A stretch of DNA of 64,000 nt, from contig CM066919.1 in assembly GCA_033964015.1 (NCBI GenBank), forward strand, positions 16,037,646-16,101,645, in the 5' to 3' direction. Positions 33,055 through 43,610 of this stretch are shown here, in pieces (the first letter of the stretch is position 1; every line of letters begins with the position of its first letter). This stretch comes from Scolanthus callimorphus. Lineage: Eukaryota > Cnidaria > Anthozoa > Actiniaria > Edwardsiidae. Made by a program: the position numbers and the translations under genes. The notes below the pieces were generated by a model. The model saw only the letters and a program-made list of their open reading frames with translations. It was not told the DNA's origin and did not search any database.

Positions 33055-33396
33055 TGTCGCGAACGTGAAATAGCTGAAGTAAAACTCAAACGTTTTCAAA
33101 ATTAACTTATTTAATTAAATAATACTAACGGAAAGAAAAATTAAATTACGTTTACAAAACTAAATCTTATACTAAATATCACACACTTTCAATCACACTC
33201 GCTCAACTAAAGTTCACTCGGCAGTCCAGAGAGAGTTCATCAACTGAATTAGCAGGTACAGTAAATCCGTGAATCCATAAGCTTTCTTGTATATTTCACT
33301 CAGTTCCATGATCGATCACAAAGCTTTCTTGCACATTTCAAGTTTCATGAACACTTTAAAGTACTGTACTTAACTTTCTGTGTCTTGACTTTACAC

Positions 33397-33429
<33 letters not shown>

Positions 33430-34085
33430 GGACTCCCATATTTTTTGACCGGGGATGATCGTCGGAAATTTTCAGTTTCACCCCTAAAAGATACCAAACA
33501 TGGCGGGCCATGGCGTGGCTCAAATAATTTCTTACCCTAAAAGATACCCTAAAAGATGAGGCCTTATGTGCAAAGTAGGCGCGAAGGAGACAGGTAACAG
33601 GTAAAAGATACCCATCAAGAAATTTCCGTGTTTGTTTCTAATTTATCGTCTTCTCATCGAGTAATCTCTCTTTCTTACACGGTTTTTAGAAGCACCATCA
33701 TGAGAGAAAACAATTTGGACACACATTTCGGCCCTAAATGATACCAATCTCCCTAATTGTATTGAAGATTAAGATCACCCCTAAAAGAGACCAAGGCCCC
33801 GTGATTTTAACCCCTAAAAGAAACGACGATCATCCCCGGTCAAAAAATATGGGAGTCCCCCCCCCCGGGACTTTACACCATCCATGTTCATTCCAGGATC
33901 CACGACACGACTCCCTCCATTTTACTAACTGCCTTAAACTCGACCCCGAATCATTATTTTTCAGTCTTATTTATTCGCTGAGCTCGAGAATATCTACAAA
34001 AGTCCTATTACGTAATTACCAAACTTTTACATCATTATTGAAAAACTTGGTTTGGAACTTGACAAATTCTTGATTCTTGATTATT
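33055..34085 (-). mobile_element. 5' LTR of the retrotransposon, split by a MITE (outer edge uncertain)
   Basis: The LTR ends CA at 33055 next to the primer site. Its sequence continues outward to 33396 and, after the inserted MITE, from 33870. I cannot fix the outer TG edge, so 34085 is only a guess. No second LTR is present in the window. Confidence 0.4.
33397..33869. mobile_element. Complete poly-G Mutator-like MITE, 9-bp target duplication
   Basis: CCGGGG, a run of about 28 G and ACTCCCATATTTTTTGACC, then GGGGATGATCGTCG, at the left are mirrored by CGACGATCATCCCC, GGTCAAAAAATATGGGAGT and CCCCCCCCGGG at the right. ACTTTACAC flanks both sides (33388-33396 and 33870-33878). A 9-bp duplication with inverted termini is the signature of Mutator-like elements. 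The body repeats CCCTAAAAGATACC words. No coding content. Confidence 0.88.
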
Positions 34086-34207
34086 TTGTCCCACTAGGTG
34101 TCTAAACTATGCTAAGCTCTTTATTCACGCACGTCACGTACCACCCCCTCGATTTCCCGCCTAGATCGTGTCAGTCACCATATTGGACGCGCGGACGTTT
34201 TGGGAGA

Positions 34208-34340
34208 ATGGTGACTAAATTACGAACCCTGATTTCGCCGCTCTTTCGGACCATCGTATGGCGATCGTTGGCTTTCGGCAGCAAATACCTTCTCCTCGGC
34301 AAGATCTTCACTATGGTACCAAACATGGCGGCAGTTCGCA
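34208..34340 (+). CDS. Possible first coding exon of an unidentified gene
   Basis: ATG at 34208 opens 44 codons reading MVTKLRTLISPLFRTIVWRS and then a hydrophobic KYLLLGKIFTMV stretch, up to a donor CGCAG|GTAAAT at 34340-34341. The sequence resembles a basic, hydrophobic N-terminus such as a mitochondrial presequence or signal anchor. It could be a first exon. I found no following exon, and the next 400 bases hold repeats, so this is weak. Confidence 0.3.
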
Positions 34341-34344
34341 GGTA

Positions 34345-34760
34345 AATCATTTTTGAAATCGAATTTCTTTGTCCCTTGTTTCGTAAATTCCTACAAAATC
34401 AACTCAAGCGCTTATTTTGAGCCTTGTTTTATTTTCGAGATGCTATATTGTAGAAAAAAAGAAGAGTATTCACGAAACACTTCGATGAATGTACCGAAAT
34501 GCTATCGTTTTAGTTTTTTGAATTTGCTTTGATTTGCACCAGATTGCTATCGTTTTAGTTTTTTGAATTTTGCTTTGATTTGCACCAGACTTATCCCATC
34601 GATGACGTCAAAGATTGGATAAGTTGAAAATTTTTTGCACGGTGACGTTGCGCACTTGTAGGCAGGTTAGCAAAACTGTCTGCTCTCTTAGCCTACGGGA
34701 TACGTCGTGCCAGAGTCGCGCCGCTGCAAATCCAAACAATAGAAAGTTTTCTATTGAAAG
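34345..34760. other. Short direct repeat, no gene
   Basis: TGCTATCGTTTTAGTTTTTT with ATTTGCTTTGATTTGCACCAG occurs twice in tandem (about 34499-34544 and 34545-34590), period about 46 bp. Nothing else supported. Confidence 0.6.
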
Positions 34761-34765
34761 TCTAT

Positions 34766-35007
34766 ACTACCATTTTCGTTCAACCCTGAAGCTTGACGAT
34801 TTTTAGCGTAAATTTACGTTTCAAACGTGCACGTTTTGTTGAGAAGTTGTCGCGTTTCTTGCTCGCTGATTGGCTGAAAAATAACGTCAAAACAGCAACC
34901 AATCAGCGAGCGAGAAACGCGACAACTTCTCGACAAAACGTGCACGTTTGAAACGTAAACCTACGCGAAAAAATCGTCAAGCTTCAGGGTTGAACGAAAA
35001 TGGCAGT
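34766..35007. mobile_element. Foldback element with about 110-bp arms
   Basis: Arms from ACCATTTTCGTTCAACCCTG to GCTCGCTGATTGGCTG pair with the mirrored right side ending GAACGAAAATGG, with a loop of about 20 bases. GCTGATTGGCTG sits at the tip of the stem. Few mismatches separate the arms. Confidence 0.85.
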
Positions 35008-35234
35008 AAAGCGGTATCATTTGAAAAAGTAAAGGTTCGACGGTAAAAGTTCGGCTTTAATTTTGAATGAATGATAAAACAAACAATCAATGAATTCAGC
35101 CTTCGTTGGAGAATTATTCCAGAATTATTCAGATCTCGGGGATGTTATCCACCTCGGCCTTCGTTCTCGATGGATGACACCCCTCGATCTGAATAATTCT
35201 CCACGCATCATACAAATCTCAATGTCGACCTGAT

Positions 35235-35300
35235 AGGGGTGCTCGTCGTATTTTTTAGGGGTCAAAATCGACTCTCCGGTATTTTTTAGGGTGTATCGGA
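35235..35300. mobile_element. Short fragment of the poly-G Mutator-like MITE family
   Basis: GGGGTGCTCGTCGTATTTTT and TAGGGGTCAAAATCGA match internal family sequence. Both ends are missing. Confidence 0.45.
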
Positions 35301-35454
35301 GAAACATTGTGGTTTTCACTAATAAATACACACATTATCGGCACCGGCGATAATGGAGTTTATGCGGGGGCAAGACGGTTATCTTAATTAGCCACACACG
35401 GGCTAAAGGGATTAGGCGCCGGGCAAGGAAATGGGTTCAGATATGTCCAGAGCT

Positions 35455-35545
35455 GAGTGTTGACAGGCACGTCCAATGACGGTATAAAAGGACAGCGCCC
35501 AATGAGTCGTCACGCTTTCCAAGCAAGCTTTCCTCCTTTGATCTT
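35455..35545 (+). promoter_or_regulatory. TATA-type promoter of the DIRS-like element
   Basis: TATAAAAGGACAGCGCCC near 35482 is followed about 75 bases later by AATCAGGCAAGT. A second TATAAAAG at 38028 lies in the downstream part of the element. Start site is not determined. Confidence 0.4.
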
Positions 35546-36469
35546 CGAATCAGGCAAGTACTTCTTTTTTATTTCTTTATGGATCAGCCTCGCTTTTTAA
35601 ATCTCGGCTACTCAATTGTACGACAATTGGAAAGTTGTTTTGCTCAAAACCGAGCAGGAAAATAATCTCGCCCAGCTGCATTCGCCGGGTCGTTACGTTA
35701 ACTACGTGCAGTCAGCATGATTTGGGTTTTGTGCGTTATTTTCGAGCATAGTTATCCTAAAGCTGCGAACAAGCGAGCTCTCTTCTCTCCCATCCCAGAC
35801 AGCTGTGGAATCGGAATTAGAGGATTTCGGCGTTTAAGTAATTTGTGTTGCCAAGTATTTATTGAGTGGGCGAAATGATCCCGTTTTCAATGCAAAAATT
35901 TGGTTGCAAGCTGTTTCTACTTGCCCCATAGGGGCTTCGGGACTCGTCCTCGGGGTCTTACAGCCCAAATGTTAACGTGCAGCTTAATAGTCTCAGCTTA
36001 GTCTCGGGTTTAATAAATGTTGAGGGGCTTCCGGGGCGCAGTTGTAAAGGCTAAGCATATGTTTGCGCATTTGTAACACCGTGTTTCGACTTTGCTTCTT
36101 TGTCGCTACCACGTCCTTGTTTGATTGTTACCTTTGTCGTATTTATTGTATCGGTGCCCGACCAGCCTTGGCGTAACTAGCGTGTTAAACCTTGGCCACT
36201 ATTTTACAATAGCGTGCCCAACACACTCAGGCCACTATGGGGACGAATTGTGCCTCTTTTTCTGGTCCATGCACCATACAAATTATGAATCGTGTTGGTA
36301 CCGCGACTATCGCAAGTCAGGGCAATAAACGGTGCATACCTCTTATGTTGCTGCGCAAAACACACTGTCCCGCTCCTCCTCGTATGATCTCTTTAAGCTA
36401 AAGACGCCTATACACTTTCTGATTTCTTCTGTTATTAATATTTATATTTTCTCAAATCATGCCTGCCAA

Positions 36470-37112
36470 AACTGCAAGTCTCATCGGTGCCACCGGCCGG
36501 CCGGGCCTCCAGATCCACCGAACCTTCGGCCGATTCTCAGCCGGATAGAAAGTAGCTTATACCTGGACCGAGAGGGGGTCACGACCTTGCTCACCGCCAT
36601 CCTCGCAGACCCAGGGGATTTCACCGCGGCAGTGACGGCAGCCATCCGAGGCCTTCCTCAAGTCCAGCACCCTCCTGGCGCCAAACCTCATCCTACGATG
36701 CCCATCGACGTCCCTACTCCTTAGTACAGTCCCGTTGGCGGCAGTAAGTGACCTCGCCCGAAAGCTGGCCGAAATGGTACACATTACCGAGGCGACCTCT
36801 CTGAACAGAAAGTTAGAGGACTTTGAAGAAGTCAATTTCAAGGGGAGTCGCGCATCCTTTCGATCTCCAAATCTCATAACCACGTTGCTCGACCCGGACA
36901 CAGGCATTTTTCGTGTCACAGAAAGACATTTAGCAGTCAAATTCACAATAAGTGAACGAAATAATTGTCTAGGTTTGTCAAGTAACCCTTCAACCGCATT
37001 CAAAGTCAAAATCGAAAGTTGGAGTATTTTCTTTATGTTTTCGAGCGGATTACCTTGGATTACGAAAGGGCAAGTTGTTTTCCTACCAGGCGGAATGTTG
37101 GTCGAAATTTGA
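36470..37112 (+). pseudogene. DIRS-like gag-type ORF, interrupted
   Basis: Two successive frames cover this stretch. One ends with DLARKLAEMVHITEATSLNR then KLEDFEEVNFKGSRASFRSP, which is strongly protein-like and highly charged. A stop at 36722 and a frame change separate it from an upstream Pro/Arg-rich portion (SLYLDREGVTTLLTAIL). I infer gag from position ahead of RNase H and recombinase; no knuckle is visible. Confidence 0.5.
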
Positions 37113-37240
37113 TAGCGACAATTGTTAAATTTTACTTATAATGAGACACCTTTTTTCTTTCTTAGACTAAGCTGAAGAACATACGATTATTGGTTCTTAT
37201 GTAGACCACTGGTCTTAATTTTAATAACAATCGTGCCCGA
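37010..37240 (+). repeat. Diverged direct repeat inside the DIRS-like element (unit 1)
   Basis: GTTGGAGTATTTTC, TCGAGCGGAT, TTTTTTCTTTCTTAGACTAA and GCCCGACTAG recur in the same order at 38195-38480. Both units end with a pyrimidine-rich tract plus AG, which looks like a splice acceptor, so related introns are one possible explanation. Confidence 0.5.
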
Positions 37241-37299
37241 CTAGATTAGGGGATCTCTTGGTTACGCGGTGGTTTTGTTTCTCATGTCGTACGGTGCAT

Positions 37300-37520
37300 G
37301 ACCGCCAAATTTGTCGTTTGGAAGTTTTCCTACATCGCACCGCTGGAACTGTATCCGATCGTCGTTGCAACTGAGATTTGGTGGTCTAAGATGCGCGATC
37401 GTAACATTCTTTCTTTTCTGACAATAAACAGTGGTAGAGAATATCAATAAGCAATCATCTCGTGATCACTCGATCCGTGATGGTGATGGTGCGTCGCCTG
37501 TTTCGCGGGAAACATTTTCC
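37300..37520 (+). pseudogene. RNase H remnant of the DIRS-like element
   Basis: One frame reads PLELYPIVVATEIWW and, after a frame change, TVVENINKQSSRDHSIRDG. This matches the ELYP...W...TDN...VV-x-IN-K-SSR pattern of DIRS/Ty3-type RNase H, with a DN pair near 37422. Confidence 0.6.
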
Positions 37521-37572
37521 CGGCATTTTAGCTATGCAAAGTGACTGTTATCGCAACACCTGTCCCGGGCGA

Positions 37573-37764
37573 ATTGCTACCACGTAACTGGAGCGTTTTT
37601 GCGGAGGGAGTGGATACGAGCCGCTCTATCCGAAGCGTCGCGGAAACCTTATAACCGAGCCTGGGATGAGTATTTGGAGTTTGCATACGCATTTGGCCGT
37701 AGTCGGGATTTCCTGGTAATTCCCTTGAGTGATATGACGGTGTTTGCAGCGTATTTGTAGGCAA
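37573..37764 (+). pseudogene. Tyrosine recombinase, N-terminal SAM-like segment
   Basis: The plus frame reads RALSEASRKPYNRAWDEYLE then FAYAF and ends AAYL before a stop. This resembles the N-terminal helical domain of DIRS recombinases (LSxASRKxYxRAWxxYxxF). An in-frame stop shows it is dead. Confidence 0.6.
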
Positions 37765-38539
37765 CCAGGCGCGCCAATCTTCTCACAACAGGTTTTGCCC
37801 GAGACCGAATGTTCGGCTGTCCATTGCGTGCGACGAGTTACATAAGCTCGTTGAGGCACTTTATAACCATACCATCACGTTCGAGTATCCGGGAGTTATA
37901 TTTCAACCCGTGTTTTTAGTGTCCTTTTACGGTTTATTTAGAAGGATTCATTTAGATTCGGGGAGCTGTCGACAAAGGCTGCGAATCAAGCGCAACTCGT
38001 TCTTCCCTTGCAAACGTTAGCAGTTATAAAAGCGGGCGTCGATTTTCGGTCCCTCAAACCAAAAGTGACTGTCATGGTCTGTCGTTAAGTTTGGGTTATT
38101 ATATTTTTTTGTAACCTGAATACAGTCAAGTTCGAGCAACCAACAAAATAATCGTCTACGCTTGTTAACCAACCTTTCAGCTGCTAGATAATACAATTTT
38201 GGAGTATTTTCGTGTCCTATCGAGCGGATGGAATTGGATCGCGAATGGGCATTGTTGATTTTCGAACAGGCTGAACAACTTTCAAACTTGCAAATTTCAT
38301 AACGAAAAGTATTGCTTACTTTAGAATGCCTATATAATATAGGAAGTTCAAGTTTCCTTTTTATTTTTACTTTTATTTAATTTTTTTCTTTCTAAGACTA
38401 ATTTTGAAACAAATAGGATTCTGAGTGGTTTCTGTAGAACACTTGTCCTATTTTACAACAAATGGCTCGGCTAGTCGAAGCACTCGCCTTTGGTGACCAG
38501 GATTCGTCAGGGTATAGGGCAGCCAGCGGGCTGCCGAGA

Positions 38540-38690
38540 AAGGAGAAAGGCGCTGTCTGACGAGCAAATTCGCAGCCTCGGTCGATGGGAATGTGACGCA
38601 TTTAGGTTGTACATTCGACTAATAACTCTGGCTCGACACGATAGTCAAGAGAGTGCGGGGCTTTTCAGACAAGCGGCTGGGGCTTCGCGC
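38540..38690 (+). pseudogene. Tyrosine recombinase, C-terminal catalytic segment
   Basis: SDEQIRSLGRWECDAFRLYI followed by R matches the C-terminal motif of DIRS recombinases (LGRW-x-SDAF-x-x-YIR), with the tyrosine being the nucleophile. The RxxH parts upstream are not recognisable. Nearby, CAGACAAGCGGCTGGGGC-type words recur three times (38665-38780). Confidence 0.7.
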
Positions 38691-39139
38691 TCTGTGTTAC
38701 TGATACGTTAAGTGCATTCCAGACAAGTGGCTGGTGCTCTTATTATCGCCATATAACTCCGTCAGACTAGCGGCTGGGAGTTTCTTCGCATTTTCATCAA
38801 AAGTGTCAGTATCTACAATCTGTTTTGTTATTCCCCGTTGCATTCGTGCTAGGTTCGGTTTGGTTTGCATGCGCCTCTGCGGTGGTGGGGTTCGCCACAT
38901 GGTGTGGCTGGTGGCCTAATTGCCCCCACCAAACGCCTTGCGTGTAAGACAATCTTAAGTACGCATTATTATTTGTAAACAAATCTGATTCGTTGAATAT
39001 TAAATGCCACCTTCGTGGCCAAAAAATTCCAACTAGGCTTAGCGTATTACGTACTCCTCGCTGCGTAAAAGCTGTAGCGTCGCATATGCACTCCAAACTT
39101 ATCACTATAAATAATGTCACCGCGCGCTCCAGCATAAAT

Positions 39140-39429
39140 GGTATTTTTTAGGGGTACGCAAATGAATGAAAGGGTCACAAACCAAGCAAAACGTTTTCTG
39201 GCTTTCTTTCTTCATTTATAGCTCTAAAAAATGGCCTGTTTTGAGATAAGAAACAATGAACAATCACAAAAAGGGTTTAATGTTGGTATTTTTTATGGGT
39301 CATTTCGTTTTATAAGGTAGTTTTTAGGGGGTGGATTTTTTATGTCCTGGTATTTTTTAGGGTATATTTTCCGATCTCCCGACGACCAACCCTATCACTC
39401 TTACTTGGGAGAACCCCCCCCCCCCCCGG
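39140..39429. mobile_element. Poly-G Mutator-like MITE copy, right end preserved
   Basis: TGGTATTTTTTAGGGG words, CCCGACGACCAACCCTATCA and GGGAGAACCCCCC, then CCCGGGGG, match the right half of the family. The left end is not found. Confidence 0.6.
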
Positions 39430-39533
39430 GGGATAGACACAACGTGGAGAGTGCTTCATTTTACCTCATTATGCAAATCTAATCAAGTCGTCTCACTGGA
39501 ACCAGGGTATATGCTTCATCGCTGAATGTCACA

Positions 39534-40560
39534 ACGCTGGGGCCAACCACCCCCAAAATGCGTCATTCAAACTTTGACTCAACATGACTTTCCATCCTCT
39601 GAGGCTATTTTGACCAAATTTGGTAGATAGGATAACATTACGATGACAAATATTTTCCATTACTTTTGACGTCACTATGATGCTTTGTGACGTCATCAGA
39701 GATTGCGCAATCGTTTGATCATTTTTAAGAATTGGAATATGCACTATTTCTGTAATGGCGATGATATACCTTAGCAAGAGATGTTGAAAACCGAAAACCG
39801 TTTGTTGATAGCATAAAAAATAGCTGAGGTCTAGCATTTCAAAGAATGACCCCCTCCCCTCCCCTACCTTTTTGTTACAGTAGCAAATGTATGGGAAACA
39901 AACTCACTGGTATTTTTTTTTAGTTTTTAGTCAATTGAACCGATTTCTGTTGTTAAGTGTCAAGCAAAATGGTATCTAAAATCGTATGATTTTGAAATTT
40001 TGAATTTCGTCCTTAGAGCGAAGATATAAAGCATTGTTATATTGTGACGTCATAATCTATTACGTCATGAGTATACATCTTTTGGATTTTAAACACGGAA
40101 AATAAATGATCGAAAGTGGAAATGTGTGCAATTATTTGTGTGCAAGATATTTGTATGTGCAATGATGTTACCGGTGCAGTAATTAATTATTTTGTAAACG
40201 TTTTCAACTGGTAAGGTAGATCCAACCTTATACAAATCATGAAAAAATCATAACTCAGCTAATATAAATCCTAAAAACAAACGGTTTTCGACGTTTAGCT
40301 TTTCTTGTTGAAATCTATCATTGCCGCTACAAAAACCAAGCAGATTCAACATTACGAAAAATGGTCCAATAAATGCGTTAACGCCAGTGACGTCACAATC
40401 ACCATGGTGACCACTCAATACATTGAAAATGTTTGTCTTCATAATGTCATCCAATGTACGAAGTTTAGTAAAAATAGACACAAGGGGTAGAAAGTTATGG
40501 CGAGATTTGATTTTTGGTCACTTTTAATGACTCATTTAGGGGGGTGGTTGGCCCCAGCGT
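39534..40560. mobile_element. 1.03-kb element with ACGCTGGGGCCAACCACCCCC inverted ends
   Basis: ACGCTGGGGCCAACCACCCC at 39534 is the reverse complement of GGGGTGGTTGGCCCCAGCGT ending at 40560. Subterminal TTTGACTC / GACTCATTT words differ. The body is AT-rich with several GACGTCA words and no transposase. Outside it, TTCATCGCTGAATG (39516) and CATTCAGCGATGAA (40636) form a further inverted pair, so it may sit within an older element. It lies just upstream of the battenin-like gene. Confidence 0.75.
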
Positions 40561-40764
40561 GAAAGCCGCCTTATTTGAATATGAATGGTACTTTTGTTTG
40601 ATTATGCCTCGTTCTATTAGAAGACGACTATATGGCATTCAGCGATGAAGTAGATACCGGAACCAGCTCGAATTCATTGAGCTGGAGAGCGCAGACCATA
40701 GCTCTAACGCATTAGTGCGCGGAAACTACTGTCCTCGCTTGCACAAAGTTCTACTAACTACAGT

Positions 40765-41209
40765 ATGGCGTGTGAACTGAAAGGATGGAGAAACGTGATA
40801 TGTTTCTTTATTTTCGGTCTCTACATCATGATCTACCAACGAATTCTCTTCGCCGCAGCACAAGATATTCTCGCTGGTTCTTCCTACCCTACAAGCATAT
40901 TGATATTCGCCATTTTCCTCCCAGAACTTATAACAAACTTCGTGTTTCCATGGTTCATTTATCACGTGAATATAACTGCGTCTGTGTGTGTGTCTGTTGT
41001 ACTCAACACAGCTGCGTTTGTGGGGATTACTACATTGGATTCTATTCCAGCTCGTCTTGGCTTCGCTAGTTTGACTGGGGTAGCATACGCCTGGGTTATC
41101 AATGCGTTGTATGCCTTGGCGGCGCGTTTCCCATCTGTTCATGAGCTGAGTGTTACACTAGATGTCGGTACCATGTTTAGCTCTCTTGCTGCATCTTCAG
41201 CATATGCAG
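40765..41209 (+). CDS. Battenin-like gene, exon 1
   Basis: ATG at 40765 follows stop-rich sequence and starts MACELKGWRNVICFFIFGLY. It is open for 148 codons and ends in phase 1 at donor AG|GTACTA. The residues AAAQDIL match the SAAHDIL motif of vertebrate CLN3, and there are about four hydrophobic segments. Confidence 0.7.
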
Positions 41210-43610
41210 GTACTATCCAAATTTGACAAGATTATATTGAACAATTAGTCGCCGAATGCGATGTGTAGCGAATAGTCACTAGTCAAGGTGACTATTTGCC
41301 GAGACTAATCACAAAAACTTGTCTTTTTTAACGATCTTGACAAAACGCGCGCGCGTCCGTACACAATGCTTTTATTTCAAATGTTAGTCATAACTCTGCA
41401 AAAAGATACACGCTGCTTGCGGCCCCTTGTTCGGCGAACGTCCGTTAGTCTAGGGAAATGTTTTTGTTTTTACGCGCGGCGTTTCGATTTGTTTAAGGTG
41501 ATGATTACGCCATAGAGCGGTTTTCACATGACTGTGGTGAAAACAATTGCAATTGAGCAATCACTATTTTAATCATTGTCCAATCATTGTCCAATCAGAA
41601 TCGAGAGAAATCACGACTTGCTCCTAAATGGCTTTTTTCTCAGCCAATTGAATGCCGAACCAATTACTAAGTAATTACACAATTGTGTTTACTAGAGAAT
41701 TTGATTGGCTGAGAAAAACGAGTAGCCAATGAGAACACAAAGCAATCGCAATTACATAACAAGTCTTGACAGTCATAATAATAATAATAATATACATTTA
41801 TATAGCGCTCATACGACCGTTCTAAGCGCTTTACAACTAGAATGACATAAATAAAATGAAAAATTATAATATAGTTAAGTAATGGTCCGTATAAGAGCTA
41901 CCCAAGCTAACGGCAGAGCATGCTGGAATGCAATTATGTTCTATTGAAAATATCAGCGATTTCATTGGCTTAGACACAAAAATTGGTAAAGTTACCACGA
42001 AAGAAAGACTTTTCTCAGGATTTATGGTAAGATATAAGCACATGTGGTACTCATATACAGGATATACGATTTTTAAAGACTTCGTATATGGGGAACCTAG
42101 CGTGAAATAGTGATTCTTTTTCCATTGTTTTCCTTTAATCTGATTGGTCTGGGGAGTTATTATCGCCATATTTTCTCAAGCAAGTCGAAATTAATAATTG
42201 TTTCACTTGTATTATGTTACTAGTCATGACAACTTTCTGTGGTAAAACAAAGGGACACATCCTATGTGGGAACATATGCCATAGAACAATGGAGTTTCGG
42301 TTCCTTCTTGCATGGATGACTACTTAAAACAAATAAAAATGAGTAAAATCGTAACACTTAATAAAATAAAAAAAGAGAAATGGCAACTACATGAAGTGTA
42401 AAATAATATATGGTAAAAACTGGGTAAAAAGTAAAAATCATAAAAACTAAAATAATAGTCATGTGAAATCCGCTCTAACAGGTCGGGAAGTGCCATCGCG
42501 ACAGCATAAAAAGCGCTAAAAATCTGATATTATTAATTAGAGCAATAGCAAAATTGGTTGTGTAATAGATATTGTTTTGCTTTCTGTTGAAATTTTTTGC
42601 CATATTGTTGTTGAATTGAAGATATTGTGCGTCTTCCAGTTTCTGTGCGGTTGCGTGGTTTGTACATGTTGTCATTTATTGCGTATTGTGTGTTGAATGT
42701 CTACACTGATTTTCCCAACAATGAGCACAGTATTCATTATGAATCGCACTGACATCTGCTCTATACCACAGGGATGACCTTGACGCTGTGTGTCTCCCCT
42801 CGAGTGACAATCGCGGCCTCGACCTCATGCTGTCTCATCTTCATCGCGGCGTACCTCTTACTCGACAAAACGGAGATGGACTCAACACCACAGGGTGACC
42901 GGGATGAAATAACGTACCAACTCGTGAAGTCCGAGGAAAATGGCAAGACGAGGCTCGTGACAATGAAACAATCGAACATCAAGGGCTTCTAGGAAGACTT
43001 CAACTTGTGAGAAAATATATCCGATTTTATTTTACGAATATTTAGGCATAAGCATCGTCTTTCTTTCTCAATTCGCCGTGCTAACCACCCTAGCATTTCC
43101 AAACGCCCACTCCTACCTGAAAGCCATTACAAGTATTATATTCTCGCATCTGCCCTGTCACAGTTCATAGGTGGTATTAAGATTATTCTAGTTGGGCGAT
43201 TTTGTCCCAAACTCGTTCAATTTGTACGCGTCTACAAACTGTGGACTCTGGTCTTTCTCCTGGCGTGCCATCTTGTGTTTTACATCATGGCCTCGTGGTT
43301 TCGGTTCGTTCCTCATGTCGGTATAATAATCATGCTTAGTTGTACCCAAGGGTTTCTTAGCGGCTCGCTAGAAGTCAATTCAACACTGGCCGTAGTGGAC
43401 ACCTTACAATCGTCTGTTTATAGAGCTATTGGTCTTGGTCTCTTAATATTTTCGTACAATGCCGGTGAACTAGCGAGTAGTTTGGCGAGTTTTTACGTGG
43501 AACCCAAATTTAGGTGGCATTGCGAGAAAACTCTGATGCTAGGGCAGTATTGTTTCACCAGAGCAAATCGTACGGGTGGATGGAGTGAGTCAGTGTGTAG
43601 TGCTAGTTAG
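40765..43610 (+). CDS. CLN3/battenin-like multi-pass membrane protein, two recognised exon blocks, frame lesions
   Basis: Exon 1 (40765-41209) and a second block (42772-43610) flank a 1.56-kb intron that carries a MITE. The order of segments follows battenin: WRN-x-x-x-FF then AAQDIL, a set of hydrophobic helices, a cytosolic loop, then ALSQFIGGIKIIL, LWTLVFLLACHL, QGFLSG and VNSTLAVVD, ending in a short tail. CLN3 is a lysosomal/endosomal membrane protein; function here is by homology. The splice join at AG|GTACTA and CCACAG|GG is in frame. In the second block, TAG at 42990 and a shift near 43125 force two compensating frame changes. This is therefore either a recent pseudogene or an assembly error in a real gene. 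Confidence 0.65.
41513..42477. mobile_element. 965-bp MITE with TAGAGCGG-TTTCACATGACT inverted ends, in the battenin-like intron
   Basis: TAGAGCGGTTTTCACATGAC at the left is nearly the reverse complement of GTCATGTGAAATCCGCTCTA at the right. If TA is taken as target duplication, the termini start GAGCGG, as in Tc1/mariner-like MITEs. The interior contains several CCAAT/ATTGG boxes and an (ATA)n block followed by ATACATTTATATAGCGCTC, a retroelement tail that inserted later. Confidence 0.7.
41776..41850. repeat. (ATA)n retroelement tail within the MITE
   Basis: ATAATAATAATAATA followed by TATACATTTATATAGCGC and TTCTAAGCGCTTTACAA. This is a common short 3' end type of LINE/SINE-like elements in marine invertebrates (from memory), here with no coding part. 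Confidence 0.5.
42772..43610 (+). CDS. Battenin-like gene, C-terminal block with frame lesions
   Basis: After acceptor TATACCACAG the frame reads MTLTLCVSPRVTIAAS, a hydrophobic helix and a charged loop, then meets TAG at 42990. In another frame PILFYEYLGISIVFLSQF follows, corresponding to the battenin helix with the FINQGLFE motif. From 43127 the first frame resumes with HYKYYILASALSQFIGG and stays open to TAG at 43608-43610. The lesions at about 42985 and 43125 compensate for each other. Confidence 0.6.

Larger units (their letters stand above)
35400..38930 (+). mobile_element. Decayed DIRS-type (tyrosine recombinase) retroelement
   Basis: On one strand, in order: a TATAAAAG box near 35482, a gag-like frame (36470-37030), an RNase H remnant (about 37300-37520), a tyrosine recombinase N-terminal segment (about 37573-37764) and its C-terminal segment (about 38540-38690). 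This order fits DIRS-like elements. Reverse transcriptase is missing between gag and RNase H. The edges are inferred; terminal inverted repeats and an internal complementary region were not identified. Confidence 0.6.

Noticed and set aside
37010..38480. Considered as two independent spliceosomal introns of a host gene
   Set aside because: They lie between pieces of a retroelement, donors are not consensus, and no host exons are visible; kept only as a finding about the element.
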